Source of the DNA: Gammaproteobacteria bacterium
GTDB taxonomy: Bacteria; Pseudomonadota; Gammaproteobacteria; Eutrophobiales; Eutrophobiaceae
Length of the DNA: 10,991 nucleotides
Reading direction: 5' to 3'
Assembly: GCA_016844485.1 (NCBI GenBank)
Contig: JAENIZ010000027.1
Location: forward strand, 1-10,991
Shown: positions 1 through 7,881 of the stretch, one piece after another
Layout of the letters: each line of letters begins with the position of its first letter
Numbering within the stretch: the first letter of the stretch is position 1
Translations under genes and position numbers: made by a program
The notes under the pieces: model-generated
Told to the model about the DNA's origin: nothing
Database searches by the model: none
Seen by the model: the letters and a program-made list of their open reading frames with translations, nothing else

Positions 1-403
1 TGTACTGACATTCCCGATGTGGATTACGGTAAATTATCTCGGCTCACCTGATAACACTGTTATTCTGGCAAGTTACATCGGCAGCCTGCTCATGGCAGGA
101 GGTTTCCTCGCCATCGGATCGTGCATATCGGGTCTGTCCAAGAGTCAGGTAATCGCCTTTGTCGTCAGCGTCGTTATATGTTTCCTGTTTTTATTAAGCG
201 GATTCCCGCTGGTGCTGGATTTCTTCCGCGGCTGGGCGCCACAGGCCGTCGTTAACGCCATCGCTTCATTCAGTTTCCTGACACACTTTGAATCAATCAA
301 AAAAGGCGTCATCGATATCCGCGACCTGATTTATTTTCTGGCGCTCATCTGTTTCTGGCTGTATGCCAATGTGGTCGTCATCGAAGCAAAGAAGGCAAGT
401 TAG
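1..403 (+). CDS. ABC-2 type transporter permease, C-terminal part (5' end outside window)
   Basis: This is the last 133 residues of an integral membrane permease of the NosY/GldF-like ABC-2 family. The frame stays open to the left edge, so the ATG at position 17 is probably an internal methionine, not the start. At least three hydrophobic segments are visible: one from about nt 60-140 with a Gly-rich stretch (SLLMAGGFLAIGSCISGLS), one at about nt 145-225 and one at about nt 325-390. The reading TFPMWITVNYLGSPDN followed by this Gly-rich helix is characteristic of permeases that sit next to GldG-like proteins. By family knowledge it pairs with a cytoplasmic ATPase, expected just upstream and not seen here. 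Its TAG stop lies inside the ribosome binding site of the next gene, which implies one operon and translational coupling. The transported substrate cannot be told from sequence. Confidence 0.85.
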   Translation, partial: VLTFPMWITVNYLGSPDNTVILASYIGSLLMAGGFLAIGSCISGLSKSQVIAFVVSVVICFLFLLSGFPLVLDFFRGWAPQAVVNAIASFSFLTHFESIKKGVIDIRDLIYFLALICFWLYANVVVIEAKKAS

Positions 404-406
404 GAG
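402..406 (+). promoter_or_regulatory. Ribosome binding site of the GldG-like gene
   Basis: AGGAG lies six bases before the ATG at 413 and overlaps the TAG stop (401-403) of the permease gene. A ribosome finishing the permease would end on the initiation signal of the next gene, so the two are probably translationally coupled. Confidence 0.75.
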
Positions 407-412
407 ACAGCG

Positions 413-2290
413 ATGACGAACAGAAATATTATCTCCGGGACCGGCCTTCTTCTGGTTGCCTGTCTTTTCGTCGCCGGTATCATTCTGGTTAATGCAACCC
501 TGACCGACTGGCGGCTTGATTTAACGGAAAACAAGCTGTTTACCCTGTCGGATGGCACGCTCAATATCATTCGCAACCTTGAAGAACCGATCACGATGGA
601 TTTTTATTTTTCCCAGAAGGCGCTTACCGGTTTCCCCGCCCTTACAAATTATGGCGTCCGGGTGCGTGACATGTTGCAGGAATACGCCACACATTCCAAT
701 GGTGAGCTTGAACTTAATATTATTGATCCGGAGACTTTCTCTGAAGATGAGGACCAGGCGGTTGCAAGCGGTTTACAGGGCATTGCTATCAACTCCGCCG
801 GTGATCGCGCCTACGTCGGTCTGGTAGGCACAAATTCTACCGATGACGAAAAAATCATTCCTTTTTTCCAGTCTAACCGCGAAGCCGCGCTGGAATATGA
901 CATTACCAAGTTGATTTACAATCTGGCCAATCCCGAAAAACGCGTTATAGGCGTCATTACCACATTACCGATGTTTGGTAATAAAGAACCGCCACAACAA
1001 GCCCCCTGGACGATCATCAACGCGATGAATGAGTTTTTTGAGGTCAGGGATCTGGGTGTCCGTATTGACAAGATCGATACTGATGTTGATGTCCTTATGA
1101 TCGTGCATCCAAAAAATCTGCAACCGTTAACTCTGTTCGCCATCGATCAATATGTATTACGTGGTGGCAAGGTCATGGTATTTGTTGATCCTATTGGTGA
1201 GGCAGACCGGACTCCGCCCAATCCCGAGAGCCCGGCGGCGATGCCCGATATTGATTCCGAACTGCCGGCACTGCTGGATAAATGGGGTGTGGAAGTGGCT
1301 ACTGACAAGGTGGCGGGAGATATTAATGCGGCCATGCGAGTGCAAACACGTGGCCCCCGGGGACCGCAGGAAATCAGTTATCCCCCCTGGTTAAGACTTG
1401 CCGAAGAAAGTTTTAACAAGGAAGACTTCGCGTCCAGTGAACTCAATGTCATCCACATGGGGACAGCCGGGATCATCGAGAAAAAAGCTGATGCGAAAAT
1501 TACGTTTACTCCGTTAATTTCTACAACCAAACAATCCATGAAACTGGATCGGGATTTTCTTCTGATACAACGTGATCCCAATGTAATCCTTGAAAATTTT
1601 AAATCTGAAGAAAAAAATCAATCGCTCGCTGCGCGCATACAAGGCCACGTGCAGACCGCCTTTCCTGATGGAAAGCCCGTCGAAGAAAAAGAGGGGGAAG
1701 AAGTTAAAGAATCTCCGGACACGTCAGATATCGTCAAAGAGGGTGATATCAATGTCATCGTGGTGGCTGATACGGATATCCTGAGCGATCTGTTCTGGAT
1801 CAGGACACAATCTTTCTTCGGCACGGATCTGCCGCAACCCATCGCCGATAACGGCAACTTTGTAATAAATTCGCTTGAGAATCTTTCCGGCAGCAATGAC
1901 CTGATTAACCTGAGAAGCCGGGGAGAATTTACGCGCCCATTTGAACGTGTCGAAACCATCAGGCGGGATGCGGAACTGAAATTCCGTGAACGTGAACAGG
2001 AGCTACAGGCAAAAGTAAAAGAGACGGAAGGAAAGATTAAGCAACTCCAGCAGGAACAGGGGAATGACACCAGTTTGATACTGACGCCGGAACAGACGAA
2101 GGAGATCGAAAAATTCCGTCAGGTGCGGCTGAATACCAGAAAAGAACTGCGCGCGGTTCAACACGAACTTCAGAAGAACATCGAAAACCTCGGGATAAAA
2201 ATGCGCATCATCAATATCGGTCTGATCCCCCTGCTTATCATATTGATTGCCATTGGTACCGGTATATATCAAGTAAACAGACGACCATAA
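413..2290 (+). CDS. GldG-like ABC transporter auxiliary protein
   Basis: This 625-residue protein belongs to the GldG / ABC-type uncharacterised transport auxiliary family (ABC_transp_aux). It has one N-terminal membrane helix (about residues 7-29), then the family signature WRLDLTENKLFTLS (33-46), a large periplasmic region, and a second membrane helix at the extreme C-terminus (about 604-620) ending in NRRP. Inside the periplasmic part are DPETFSEDEDQA near residue 105 and the conserved stretch around VVADTDILSDLFW and NGNFVINSLENLSGS. A short acidic, low-complexity insert begins at residue 424 (EEKEGEEVKES). Two charged, heptad-like coiled-coil stretches (about 513-550 and 561-600) precede the last helix. 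Known homologues in Flavobacterium act with GldA and GldF in gliding. In proteobacteria the role is unknown, and gliding should not be assumed. The permease upstream and DUF4340 gene downstream support one membrane complex. Confidence 0.88.
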   Translation: MTNRNIISGTGLLLVACLFVAGIILVNATLTDWRLDLTENKLFTLSDGTLNIIRNLEEPITMDFYFSQKALTGFPALTNYGVRVRDMLQEYATHSNGELELNIIDPETFSEDEDQAVASGLQGIAINSAGDRAYVGLVGTNSTDDEKIIPFFQSNREAALEYDITKLIYNLANPEKRVIGVITTLPMFGNKEPPQQAPWTIINAMNEFFEVRDLGVRIDKIDTDVDVLMIVHPKNLQPLTLFAIDQYVLRGGKVMVFVDPIGEADRTPPNPESPAAMPDIDSELPALLDKWGVEVATDKVAGDINAAMRVQTRGPRGPQEISYPPWLRLAEESFNKEDFASSELNVIHMGTAGIIEKKADAKITFTPLISTTKQSMKLDRDFLLIQRDPNVILENFKSEEKNQSLAARIQGHVQTAFPDGKPVEEKEGEEVKESPDTSDIVKEGDINVIVVADTDILSDLFWIRTQSFFGTDLPQPIADNGNFVINSLENLSGSNDLINLRSRGEFTRPFERVETIRRDAELKFREREQELQAKVKETEGKIKQLQQEQGNDTSLILTPEQTKEIEKFRQVRLNTRKELRAVQHELQKNIENLGIKMRIINIGLIPLLIILIAIGTGIYQVNRRP

Positions 2291-2309
2291 TCAATTATTG
2301 AGTATTGGT

Positions 2310-3455
2310 ATGAAACAGAAAAAATTGCTCATACTCTCTATTATCACTGTTGCAGTCATCCTGGCCGCCGGTATTACGTCCAAACTACGCGCACCCCAAA
2401 TCACGAAAAGCAAGGATATTCTGTTCCCTGAACTTGTCAGCCAGATCAATGATGTAACCACAATTGATATCAAAGGTAATCAGCGATCTGTTTTGTTACG
2501 TCAGAAAGACAGCATCTGGGTTATTGAGAATAGTGACAACTATCCTGCCTTGTTCAATAAGGTTAAAGAAACTGTCATTAACCTGTCTGAACTCAGGATA
2601 GTGGATGATAAAACAGACAATCCTGAACTCTATTCACGACTCGGTGTTGAAGGCCCGGAAGTAACTGGAACCACATCACTGCTGGTCACGTTAAAGAATA
2701 AATCAAATCAGGAAATTGCCGCGATTATCGTTGGTTCCCAAAGACAATCCTCCGGCAGCAAACCGGGGCTTTATGTCCGCAAGTCAAATGATACCAGGAC
2801 GCTGCTGGTCGAAGGGACTCTTGATGTTACTGACCATAAAGAGAACTGGTTTCATCGATATCTCTTTGACATTTCCTCAACCCGCGTGCGCGAGGTACAG
2901 ATTGCCCATCCTGATAACAGTAAATTAACTATTTATAAGAAAGATAAAGGGCAGGCCGATTTCGAACAAAAGGATATTCCTGATGTGAAAAAAACCGCCT
3001 CCAAGATAATTCTGAACAGGATTGGAACGGGACTGGAGGAAATGCGTGCTGACGATGTCAGGGCCCTGGAACAGTTTGAGTTTCCTGATGACACCATAGT
3101 CACAACGGTGACTACCTTTGATGGACTGAAGACGACGGTAAAATGCGCAAAGATTGATGGCAGGACGTATGCACACTTCGAATTCGACTTTGATCCCGCA
3201 TTGGTCGCTGCACAGCAGGAATCCACGGAACCCCCCCTGGAAGAAAAACCGGCAACAGACCAGATCGATGTACGGCAGGAAGCGCAGACATTGAAGGACA
3301 CTTTATCAAACTGGGTATATGTAATACCGGATTTCAAGTATGAAGCCCTGACTATAAACGTTAACACTATCACCAATCCGTTTCCTTCAGAGGATGGGAA
3401 TGACGCACTTGATGCTGCACTAAAGGGCATGGGTATTCCTGATATCGGTCAATAA
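2310..3455 (+). CDS. DUF4340 domain-containing membrane-anchored protein
   Basis: This 381-residue protein has an uncleaved-looking N-terminal membrane anchor (residues 5-21, after MKQKK) and a long exported region. The part around KTDNPELYSRLGVEG (101-115) is typical of DUF4340 proteins, as is the C-terminal stretch NWVYVIPDFKYEALT (334-348). A Pro/Glu-rich linker lies near 304-314. There is no lipobox cysteine, so it is not a lipoprotein. I chose the ATG at 2310, with a weak GAG seven bases upstream. An in-frame TTG at 2298 would add four residues but has no ribosome binding site. It starts 19 bp after the GldG-like gene and is probably its operon partner, since DUF4340 genes commonly follow gldG-like genes. 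It likely works in the periplasm with the ABC complex. The biochemical function is unknown. Confidence 0.82.
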   Translation: MKQKKLLILSIITVAVILAAGITSKLRAPQITKSKDILFPELVSQINDVTTIDIKGNQRSVLLRQKDSIWVIENSDNYPALFNKVKETVINLSELRIVDDKTDNPELYSRLGVEGPEVTGTTSLLVTLKNKSNQEIAAIIVGSQRQSSGSKPGLYVRKSNDTRTLLVEGTLDVTDHKENWFHRYLFDISSTRVREVQIAHPDNSKLTIYKKDKGQADFEQKDIPDVKKTASKIILNRIGTGLEEMRADDVRALEQFEFPDDTIVTTVTTFDGLKTTVKCAKIDGRTYAHFEFDFDPALVAAQQESTEPPLEEKPATDQIDVRQEAQTLKDTLSNWVYVIPDFKYEALTINVNTITNPFPSEDGNDALDAALKGMGIPDIGQ

Positions 3456-3498
3456 GGTTTTGCCGCCCTGACCAGCCCCTTCCCCGACAGCATTTTTC

Positions 3499-3527
3499 TT
3501 ACCCTTAAACAGCTATCAAGATATACT
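3499..3527 (+). promoter_or_regulatory. Possible sigma-70 promoter for glyQ operon
   Basis: TATACT at 3522-3527 matches the -10 consensus in five of six positions. Seventeen bases upstream is TTACCC (3499-3504), a poor -35 with three matches. It sits in the 105-bp gap between the DUF4340 gene and glyQ, the only gap wider than 55 bp on the plus strand, where an operon promoter is expected. No hairpin terminator for the upstream operon is visible in this gap, so readthrough is possible. Confidence 0.4.
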
Positions 3528-3548
3528 TTCCCGGCATTGACTTTGCAT

Positions 3549-3553
3549 GGGGA
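3549..3553 (+). promoter_or_regulatory. Ribosome binding site that sets the glyQ start
   Basis: GGGGA lies seven bases before GTG at 3561. It supports GTG as the start and argues against the in-frame TTG at 3537, which has no purine-rich stretch at proper distance and would fall within about 10 bases of the predicted -10 element. Confidence 0.65.
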
Positions 3554-3560
3554 ATTGCTT

Positions 3561-4478
3561 GTGGCACGCAGAAAAAAACCGGGATTACTGACCTTCCAGG
3601 ACCTGATATTCAAATTACAGGAGTTCTGGGGTTCGCGGGGTTGCGTTATTGAGCAACCTTACGATATGGAAATGGGCGCCGGGACCTTCCATCCGTCAAC
3701 CTTTCTGAGGGCCATCGGTCCGGAACCCTGGTATGCCGCTTACGTGCAACCCGTCCGTCGCCCCAAAGATGGGCGTTACGGGGACAACCCGAACCGGCTG
3801 CAACGCTATTACCAGTTCCAGGTGACGCTTAAACCTTCGCCTGATGATATTCAGGATCAATATCTCGATTCGCTAAAGGCGCTCGGCGTCGATCCACTGA
3901 AACACGACATCCGTTTTGTCGAGGACAATTGGGAATCACCAACACTCGGTGCCTGGGGACTGGGCTGGGAAGTCTGGCTCGACGGTATGGAGATCAGCCA
4001 GTTTACCTATTTTCAGCAGGTCGGTGGCCTTGACTGTAAACCGGTCGCTGGCGAGATCACTTACGGTCTCGAACGTATTGCGATGTACCTGCAGGATACC
4101 GACAGTGTGTTCAACCTCATCTGGAGTGAAACACCGGCTGGCAAAATAACTTACGGTGACATTTATCACCAAAACGAGCAGGAACAATCAAAATATAACT
4201 TCGAACAGGCGGACACAAAAAGCCTGTCTGAATGGTTCGATACCTGCGAGCGTGAATGCAAGCGTTTGCTGGAAAACAATCTGCCATTGCCGGCCTTCGA
4301 ACAGATGCTCAAGTGCTCGCACAGTTTCAATCTGCTTGATGCACGCCGTGCGATCTCTGTTACCGAGCGCCAACGTTATATTCTGCGCGTTAGAACACTC
4401 GCACGTGCAATAGCTGAAGCGTATCTGAAGAACCGCGAAGAATTAGGTTTCCCATTGCTCAAGAGTAAAAATAAATGA
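3561..4478 (+). CDS. glyQ: Glycine--tRNA ligase alpha subunit
   Basis: This is the catalytic alpha subunit of the bacterial (alpha-beta)2 glycyl-tRNA synthetase, which activates glycine with ATP for transfer to tRNA-Gly in the cytoplasm. From the GTG at 3561 it has 305 residues, close to the roughly 303 of E. coli GlyQ. Family hallmarks are plain: QPYDMEMGAGTFHPSTFLRA near the N-terminus, the motif 2 region GRYGDNPNRLQ followed by YYQFQV, VEDNWESPTLGAWGLGWEVW, the class II motif 3 stretch EITYGLERIAMY (GLER at 169-172), and the C-terminal HSFNLLDARRAISVTERQRY. No key region is missing. The stop overlaps the start of glyS by ATGA (4475-4478), which fits coupled production of equal subunits. 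Similarity along the whole length makes the call secure. Only the exact start is open. Confidence 0.97.
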   Translation: MARRKKPGLLTFQDLIFKLQEFWGSRGCVIEQPYDMEMGAGTFHPSTFLRAIGPEPWYAAYVQPVRRPKDGRYGDNPNRLQRYYQFQVTLKPSPDDIQDQYLDSLKALGVDPLKHDIRFVEDNWESPTLGAWGLGWEVWLDGMEISQFTYFQQVGGLDCKPVAGEITYGLERIAMYLQDTDSVFNLIWSETPAGKITYGDIYHQNEQEQSKYNFEQADTKSLSEWFDTCERECKRLLENNLPLPAFEQMLKCSHSFNLLDARRAISVTERQRYILRVRTLARAIAEAYLKNREELGFPLLKSKNK

Positions 4479-6556
4479 GCGCGGATTTTCTGGTTGAGAT
4501 CGGTACCGAAGAACTGCCACCGAAATCACTTAAAGAACTGGCACAGAATTTTGCCGATGGCGTGCAACATGGTTTAGATGCCGCTGTACTAAATCATGGT
4601 GATATTCATTGGTATGCGACACCGCGACGATTGGCTGTGTATGTTGAACGCCTGGCACGCGCACAGAAAGATCGTAAGATCGAAAAGCGCGGGCCCGCAT
4701 TTTCCGCAGCTTACGATAACAACGGTAAACCTACCAAGGCCGCCAATGGTTTTGCTGAATCTTGTGGCGTAAACGTGAATGAATTGCAAGTCCTGGAAAA
4801 TGACAAAGGCAAATGGGTAATCGCCCGTTTTACTGAGCACGGTCGTTCTGCTGTTGAGATTATTCCTGAGATTGTCAGTAGCGCTTTGCAAAAATTGCCA
4901 ATCCCAAGGCGCATGCGTTGGGGCGAAGGTGACGTGGAATTTGTGCGTCCGGTGCACTGGGTTGTACTGCTGCATGGAAATGATGTCATTGAAACAGAAA
5001 TTCTCGGTGTGCGTTCAGATCGGAAAACATACGGTCATCGTTTTCATCACCCTCGGCCCATTACCTTACGTACACCCGGAGAATATCTCAAGAAACTGGA
5101 GAAAGGTTACGTCATAGCAGATTTCCAACAACGATGTGACTGGATCGTAGAAAAAGTCAATGAAACAGCGGAAACCATAGGCGGTAAAGCGCTCATTGAG
5201 CCAGAATTGCTTGACGAGGTCACTGCCCTGGTGGAATGGCCACAAGCTATTGCCGGACACTTTCCCGCAGAATTGGTTGATGAACTACCGCGCGAAGTTT
5301 TGATTGCAGTGCTGACCAATCAGCAACGGTATTTCCCAATGATGAAGGCCAGTGGTGATTTGCTACCGCATTTCATAACAGTAAGTAACATCAAGAGTAG
5401 CCAACCAGGTGTGTTGCAAGTTGGAAACGAAAAAGTCATCATGCCTCGCTTAAGAGATGCGGAGTTCTTCTGGAAACGCGATCGGAGTCGATCTCTTGTA
5501 AAATATCGCGAGGAACTGAAAGGTGTAATTTTCCAGAAGGAACTTGGTTCAGTTTACAGCAGAACTGAACGGTTGGCGCGACTCAGTGTAGAAATTGCAG
5601 GAATACTCAAATTCAGCGTGGAACACGCCAGACGCGCCGGTGAATTGAGCAAATGTGATCTGGTGACAGAAATGGTGGGCGAATTTCCTGCATTGCAGGG
5701 GATTATGGGTTTTTATTATGCTAAGTACCATCACCAAGAGCCTGAACCTGTTGCAATAGCACTTAGAGAGCAATACCTGCCGCGCTATTCCGGCGATGGA
5801 TTGCCCACATCTGATATCGGCCAGGTTCTCGCAATTAGTGATAAGCTCGACACACTTGTCGGAATATTCGGCATCGGTGAATCGCCGACAGGAGAAAAGG
5901 ATCCCTTTGGTCTGCGTCGCGCTGCACTTGGAGTTATACGTATCCTTATTGAGAAATCGTTGCCGCTTGATATCGTAGAACTCTTCGAGGCTGCAAGAAG
6001 TGGTTTTGCGGTTCAGTTATCGGCTGACATTGATATGAATCTACACGCATTCTTCATGGATCGTTTGCGCCCTTATCTCCGCGAGCGCGGTTATGCGCCA
6101 GATGAGATTGATGCAGTACTCGCGCTCAACCCCCGACGCCTGGACCATGTGTTGGCGCGACTCGATGCAGTCAAGAAATTTCGCGCACTGCCCGAGGGTA
6201 TGGCCCTTGCTGCAGCTAACAAGCGTATACATAATATCTTGCGGCAGGCGGGTAACGGTGACGCCGAGGCAATTACACCGGCAATTAATGGTTCATTACT
6301 TTTAGAAGATGCTGAAAAAAATCTCGCGCGACAACTGGGTGATATTGCCATGAAGGTGCATCCTCTTACCGCCGCAGGAAACTATGCAGCAGCGCTCAAA
6401 GAACTTTCCCGTTTACGCGATGCTATAGATACTTTTTTTGATAAAGTGATGGTGATGGTTGAGGACGAAAAACTTCGCACTGCACGGTTGCAATTACTCG
6501 CCGAAATACGCCGCGAATTCCAGCAGATTGCTGATGTTTCACGGTTACAAGGATAA
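4475..6556 (+). CDS. glyS: Glycine--tRNA ligase beta subunit
   Basis: This 693-residue protein is the tRNA-binding beta subunit that partners GlyQ, and its length is near the usual 690. It opens with the family signature FLVEIGTEELPPKSLKEL. The central part carries RDAEFFWKRDR and the HD-like region containing CDLVTEMVGEFPALQGIMG. A conserved DPFGLRR block follows at residues 476-482. The C-terminal 100-150 residues form the DALR-type anticodon-binding domain, with the conserved YAAALKELSRLRDAIDTFFD and VMVMVEDE stretches. It starts on the ATG that overlaps the glyQ stop. Downstream, gmhB begins after 6 bp. No frameshift or truncation is seen. Leucine codons here look more mixed (many TTG and CTC) than in the neighbours, but I did not count this fully and draw no conclusion. 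Confidence 0.97.
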   Translation: MSADFLVEIGTEELPPKSLKELAQNFADGVQHGLDAAVLNHGDIHWYATPRRLAVYVERLARAQKDRKIEKRGPAFSAAYDNNGKPTKAANGFAESCGVNVNELQVLENDKGKWVIARFTEHGRSAVEIIPEIVSSALQKLPIPRRMRWGEGDVEFVRPVHWVVLLHGNDVIETEILGVRSDRKTYGHRFHHPRPITLRTPGEYLKKLEKGYVIADFQQRCDWIVEKVNETAETIGGKALIEPELLDEVTALVEWPQAIAGHFPAELVDELPREVLIAVLTNQQRYFPMMKASGDLLPHFITVSNIKSSQPGVLQVGNEKVIMPRLRDAEFFWKRDRSRSLVKYREELKGVIFQKELGSVYSRTERLARLSVEIAGILKFSVEHARRAGELSKCDLVTEMVGEFPALQGIMGFYYAKYHHQEPEPVAIALREQYLPRYSGDGLPTSDIGQVLAISDKLDTLVGIFGIGESPTGEKDPFGLRRAALGVIRILIEKSLPLDIVELFEAARSGFAVQLSADIDMNLHAFFMDRLRPYLRERGYAPDEIDAVLALNPRRLDHVLARLDAVKKFRALPEGMALAAANKRIHNILRQAGNGDAEAITPAINGSLLLEDAEKNLARQLGDIAMKVHPLTAAGNYAAALKELSRLRDAIDTFFDKVMVMVEDEKLRTARLQLLAEIRREFQQIADVSRLQG

Positions 6557-6562
6557 TATTGC

Positions 6563-7102
6563 ATGAAACTCATACTTCTTGATCGCGACGGTGTAATTAA
6601 TCATGACTCGGATGATTTCATTAAATCTGCACAGGAATGGAATGCAATTCCGGGAAGTCTTGAGGCCATAGCCCGTCTATGCCACAACGGATATCATGTC
6701 ATTATTGTCAGCAACCAGCCGGGACTGGCGCGTAAAAAATTTGATATCATCGCCTTGAGTGAAATTCATCGTAAGATGATCGATCACCTGGCACAGTACG
6801 GCGGCACCATTGATGCCATATTTTTCTGCCCACATGGACCCAGGCAGGAGTGCGAATGCCGCAAACCCAAACCAGGTTTGTTAAAGACCATCTCAAATCG
6901 CCTGCGTATTTCTCTTGTGGATGTCCCGTTCGTCGGCGATAAACTCAGCGATATTGATGCTGCACGTGCCGTCGGTGCGAGCCCCATCCTGGTACGTACT
7001 GGAAAAGGACAGGCGCTGGTTGATGCCCATCAGGTACCCAAAAATGTCTTTATTTATGATGACCTGGCTGCCGTGGCCGATGACCTGATCTCGGCAAAAT
7101 AG
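6563..7102 (+). CDS. gmhB: D-glycero-beta-D-manno-heptose-1,7-bisphosphate 7-phosphatase
   Basis: This 179-residue HAD-superfamily phosphatase removes the 7-phosphate from heptose 1,7-bisphosphate in the cytoplasm, a step towards ADP-heptose for the LPS inner core. HAD motif I is DRDGVIN, with nucleophile Asp7 and acid/base Asp9. Motif II is VSNQPG, with Ser50. Arg100-Lys101 follow the metal loop. Motif IV is VGDKLSDIDAA, with Asp126 and Asp130. The zinc-binding loop expected of GmhB is complete: Cys89, His91, Cys97 and Cys99 in CPHGPRQECECRKPKPG. This loop distinguishes it from histidinol phosphatase HisB-N, where the histidine pathway context is also absent. AAGGA (6549-6553) lies nine bases before the ATG. 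It sits 6 bp after glyS and 3 bp before plsC, as in Pseudomonas-type genomes. Confidence 0.94.
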   Translation: MKLILLDRDGVINHDSDDFIKSAQEWNAIPGSLEAIARLCHNGYHVIIVSNQPGLARKKFDIIALSEIHRKMIDHLAQYGGTIDAIFFCPHGPRQECECRKPKPGLLKTISNRLRISLVDVPFVGDKLSDIDAARAVGASPILVRTGKGQALVDAHQVPKNVFIYDDLAAVADDLISAK

Positions 7103-7105
7103 ATT

Positions 7106-7828
7106 ATGCTGCTGTTGAGGTCTCTCCTGTTTTACCTGGGACTGTCCATTACGACAATTATTACTTCCCCGGTTTGCGTCCTGATCTATCCACTGCCATT
7201 CAAGTTACGTTACTATTTCGTCACACGCTGGACCTTGTTTAATTTATGGTGGCTGAAAATTACCTGCGGTTTGAAACATACGATTACCGGCCTTGAAAAC
7301 ATCCCGAAAGGACCCGCCATCGTCATGTGCAAGCACCAATCCGCATGGGAAACGTTGGCATTGCAGATCATCTTTCCCCCACAGGCATGGATATTAAAGC
7401 GCGAACTGCTCTGGATCCCGATCTATGGTTGGGGACTTGCGTCGATGGATCCCATCTCTATTGACCGAGGTTCCGCAATTAAATCAGTCCGCCAAATCGT
7501 CAATCAGGGTTGTCAACGGCTGGCAAATGGGATCTGGGTAGTAATCTTTCCCGAGGGCACAAGGGTCGCACCGGGCGAGAAGAGAAAATACCTGCCGGGC
7601 GGTGGCTTACTGGCGGAAAAATCCGGTGTTCCCATCGTTCCGGTCGTTCATAATGCCGGCTTCTTCTGGCCGCGCAACAGCATTATTAAAAAACCAGGCA
7701 CCATAACTATGGTCATTGGCCCGGTTATTCAAACAACCGGCAAGTCTGCCAATGAAATTATGGCTGAGGTTGAGGCATGGATTGAAAGCATGATCGAACA
7801 ACTTCCGGCGCCTGCGACTGTTCAATAA
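7106..7828 (+). CDS. plsC: 1-acyl-sn-glycerol-3-phosphate acyltransferase (PlsC family)
   Basis: This 240-residue acyltransferase transfers an acyl group to lysophosphatidic acid to make phosphatidic acid at the inner membrane. A hydrophobic N-terminal helix (about residues 3-30) anchors it. Block I is HQSAWE (His77, Glu82), the HX4E variant of the more common HX4D catalytic motif. Block II lies around residues 117-121 (ISIDR), block III is FPEGTR (148-153), and block IV is GVPIVPV (174-180), preceded by KYLPGGGLLAEKS. The start is the ATG 3 bp after gmhB. No good ribosome binding site precedes it, so translation probably depends on coupling to gmhB. Some genomes carry several PlsC paralogues, so this may be a secondary enzyme with different acyl preference. 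The family is certain. The exact substrate is inferred. Confidence 0.9.
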   Translation: MLLLRSLLFYLGLSITTIITSPVCVLIYPLPFKLRYYFVTRWTLFNLWWLKITCGLKHTITGLENIPKGPAIVMCKHQSAWETLALQIIFPPQAWILKRELLWIPIYGWGLASMDPISIDRGSAIKSVRQIVNQGCQRLANGIWVVIFPEGTRVAPGEKRKYLPGGGLLAEKSGVPIVPVVHNAGFFWPRNSIIKKPGTITMVIGPVIQTTGKSANEIMAEVEAWIESMIEQLPAPATVQ

Positions 7829-7869
7829 ATGTGATCCGCAGTACCATGTTGAACTGAAGAAGAATTTAC

Positions 7870-7875
7870 GGGAGG
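7870..7875 (+). promoter_or_regulatory. Strong ribosome binding site of first YbjQ-family gene
   Basis: GGGAGG stands six bases before the ATG at 7882. It is the best Shine-Dalgarno match in the window. The 53-bp gap after plsC shows no clear hairpin terminator and no convincing promoter. Confidence 0.7.
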
Positions 7876-7881
7876 ACTCAG

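Noticed and set aside
1618..2070. 150-residue open frame on the minus strand inside the GldG-like gene
   Set aside because: It is antisense to a well-supported gene, Ser/Cys-rich without any recognisable domain, and fits a chance mirror of coding sequence.
2298..2309. TTG start four codons upstream of the DUF4340 ATG
   Set aside because: No ribosome binding site before the TTG. The ATG at 2310 gives the usual short basic N-terminus before the membrane helix.
2933..3430. 165-residue open frame on the minus strand inside the DUF4340 gene
   Set aside because: Low-complexity Ser/Val/Ala-rich translation with no family motif, fully inside a real gene on the other strand.
3456..3500. Possible terminator after the DUF4340 gene (CATTTTTCTT run)
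   Set aside because: A T-run is present, but no GC-rich inverted repeat precedes it, so there is no intrinsic terminator hairpin.
4475..6556. Possible foreign origin of glyS from mixed leucine codon use
   Set aside because: The impression comes from reading only part of the gene, the protein matches its partner GlyQ and its usual position, and there are no mobile-element signs at either end.
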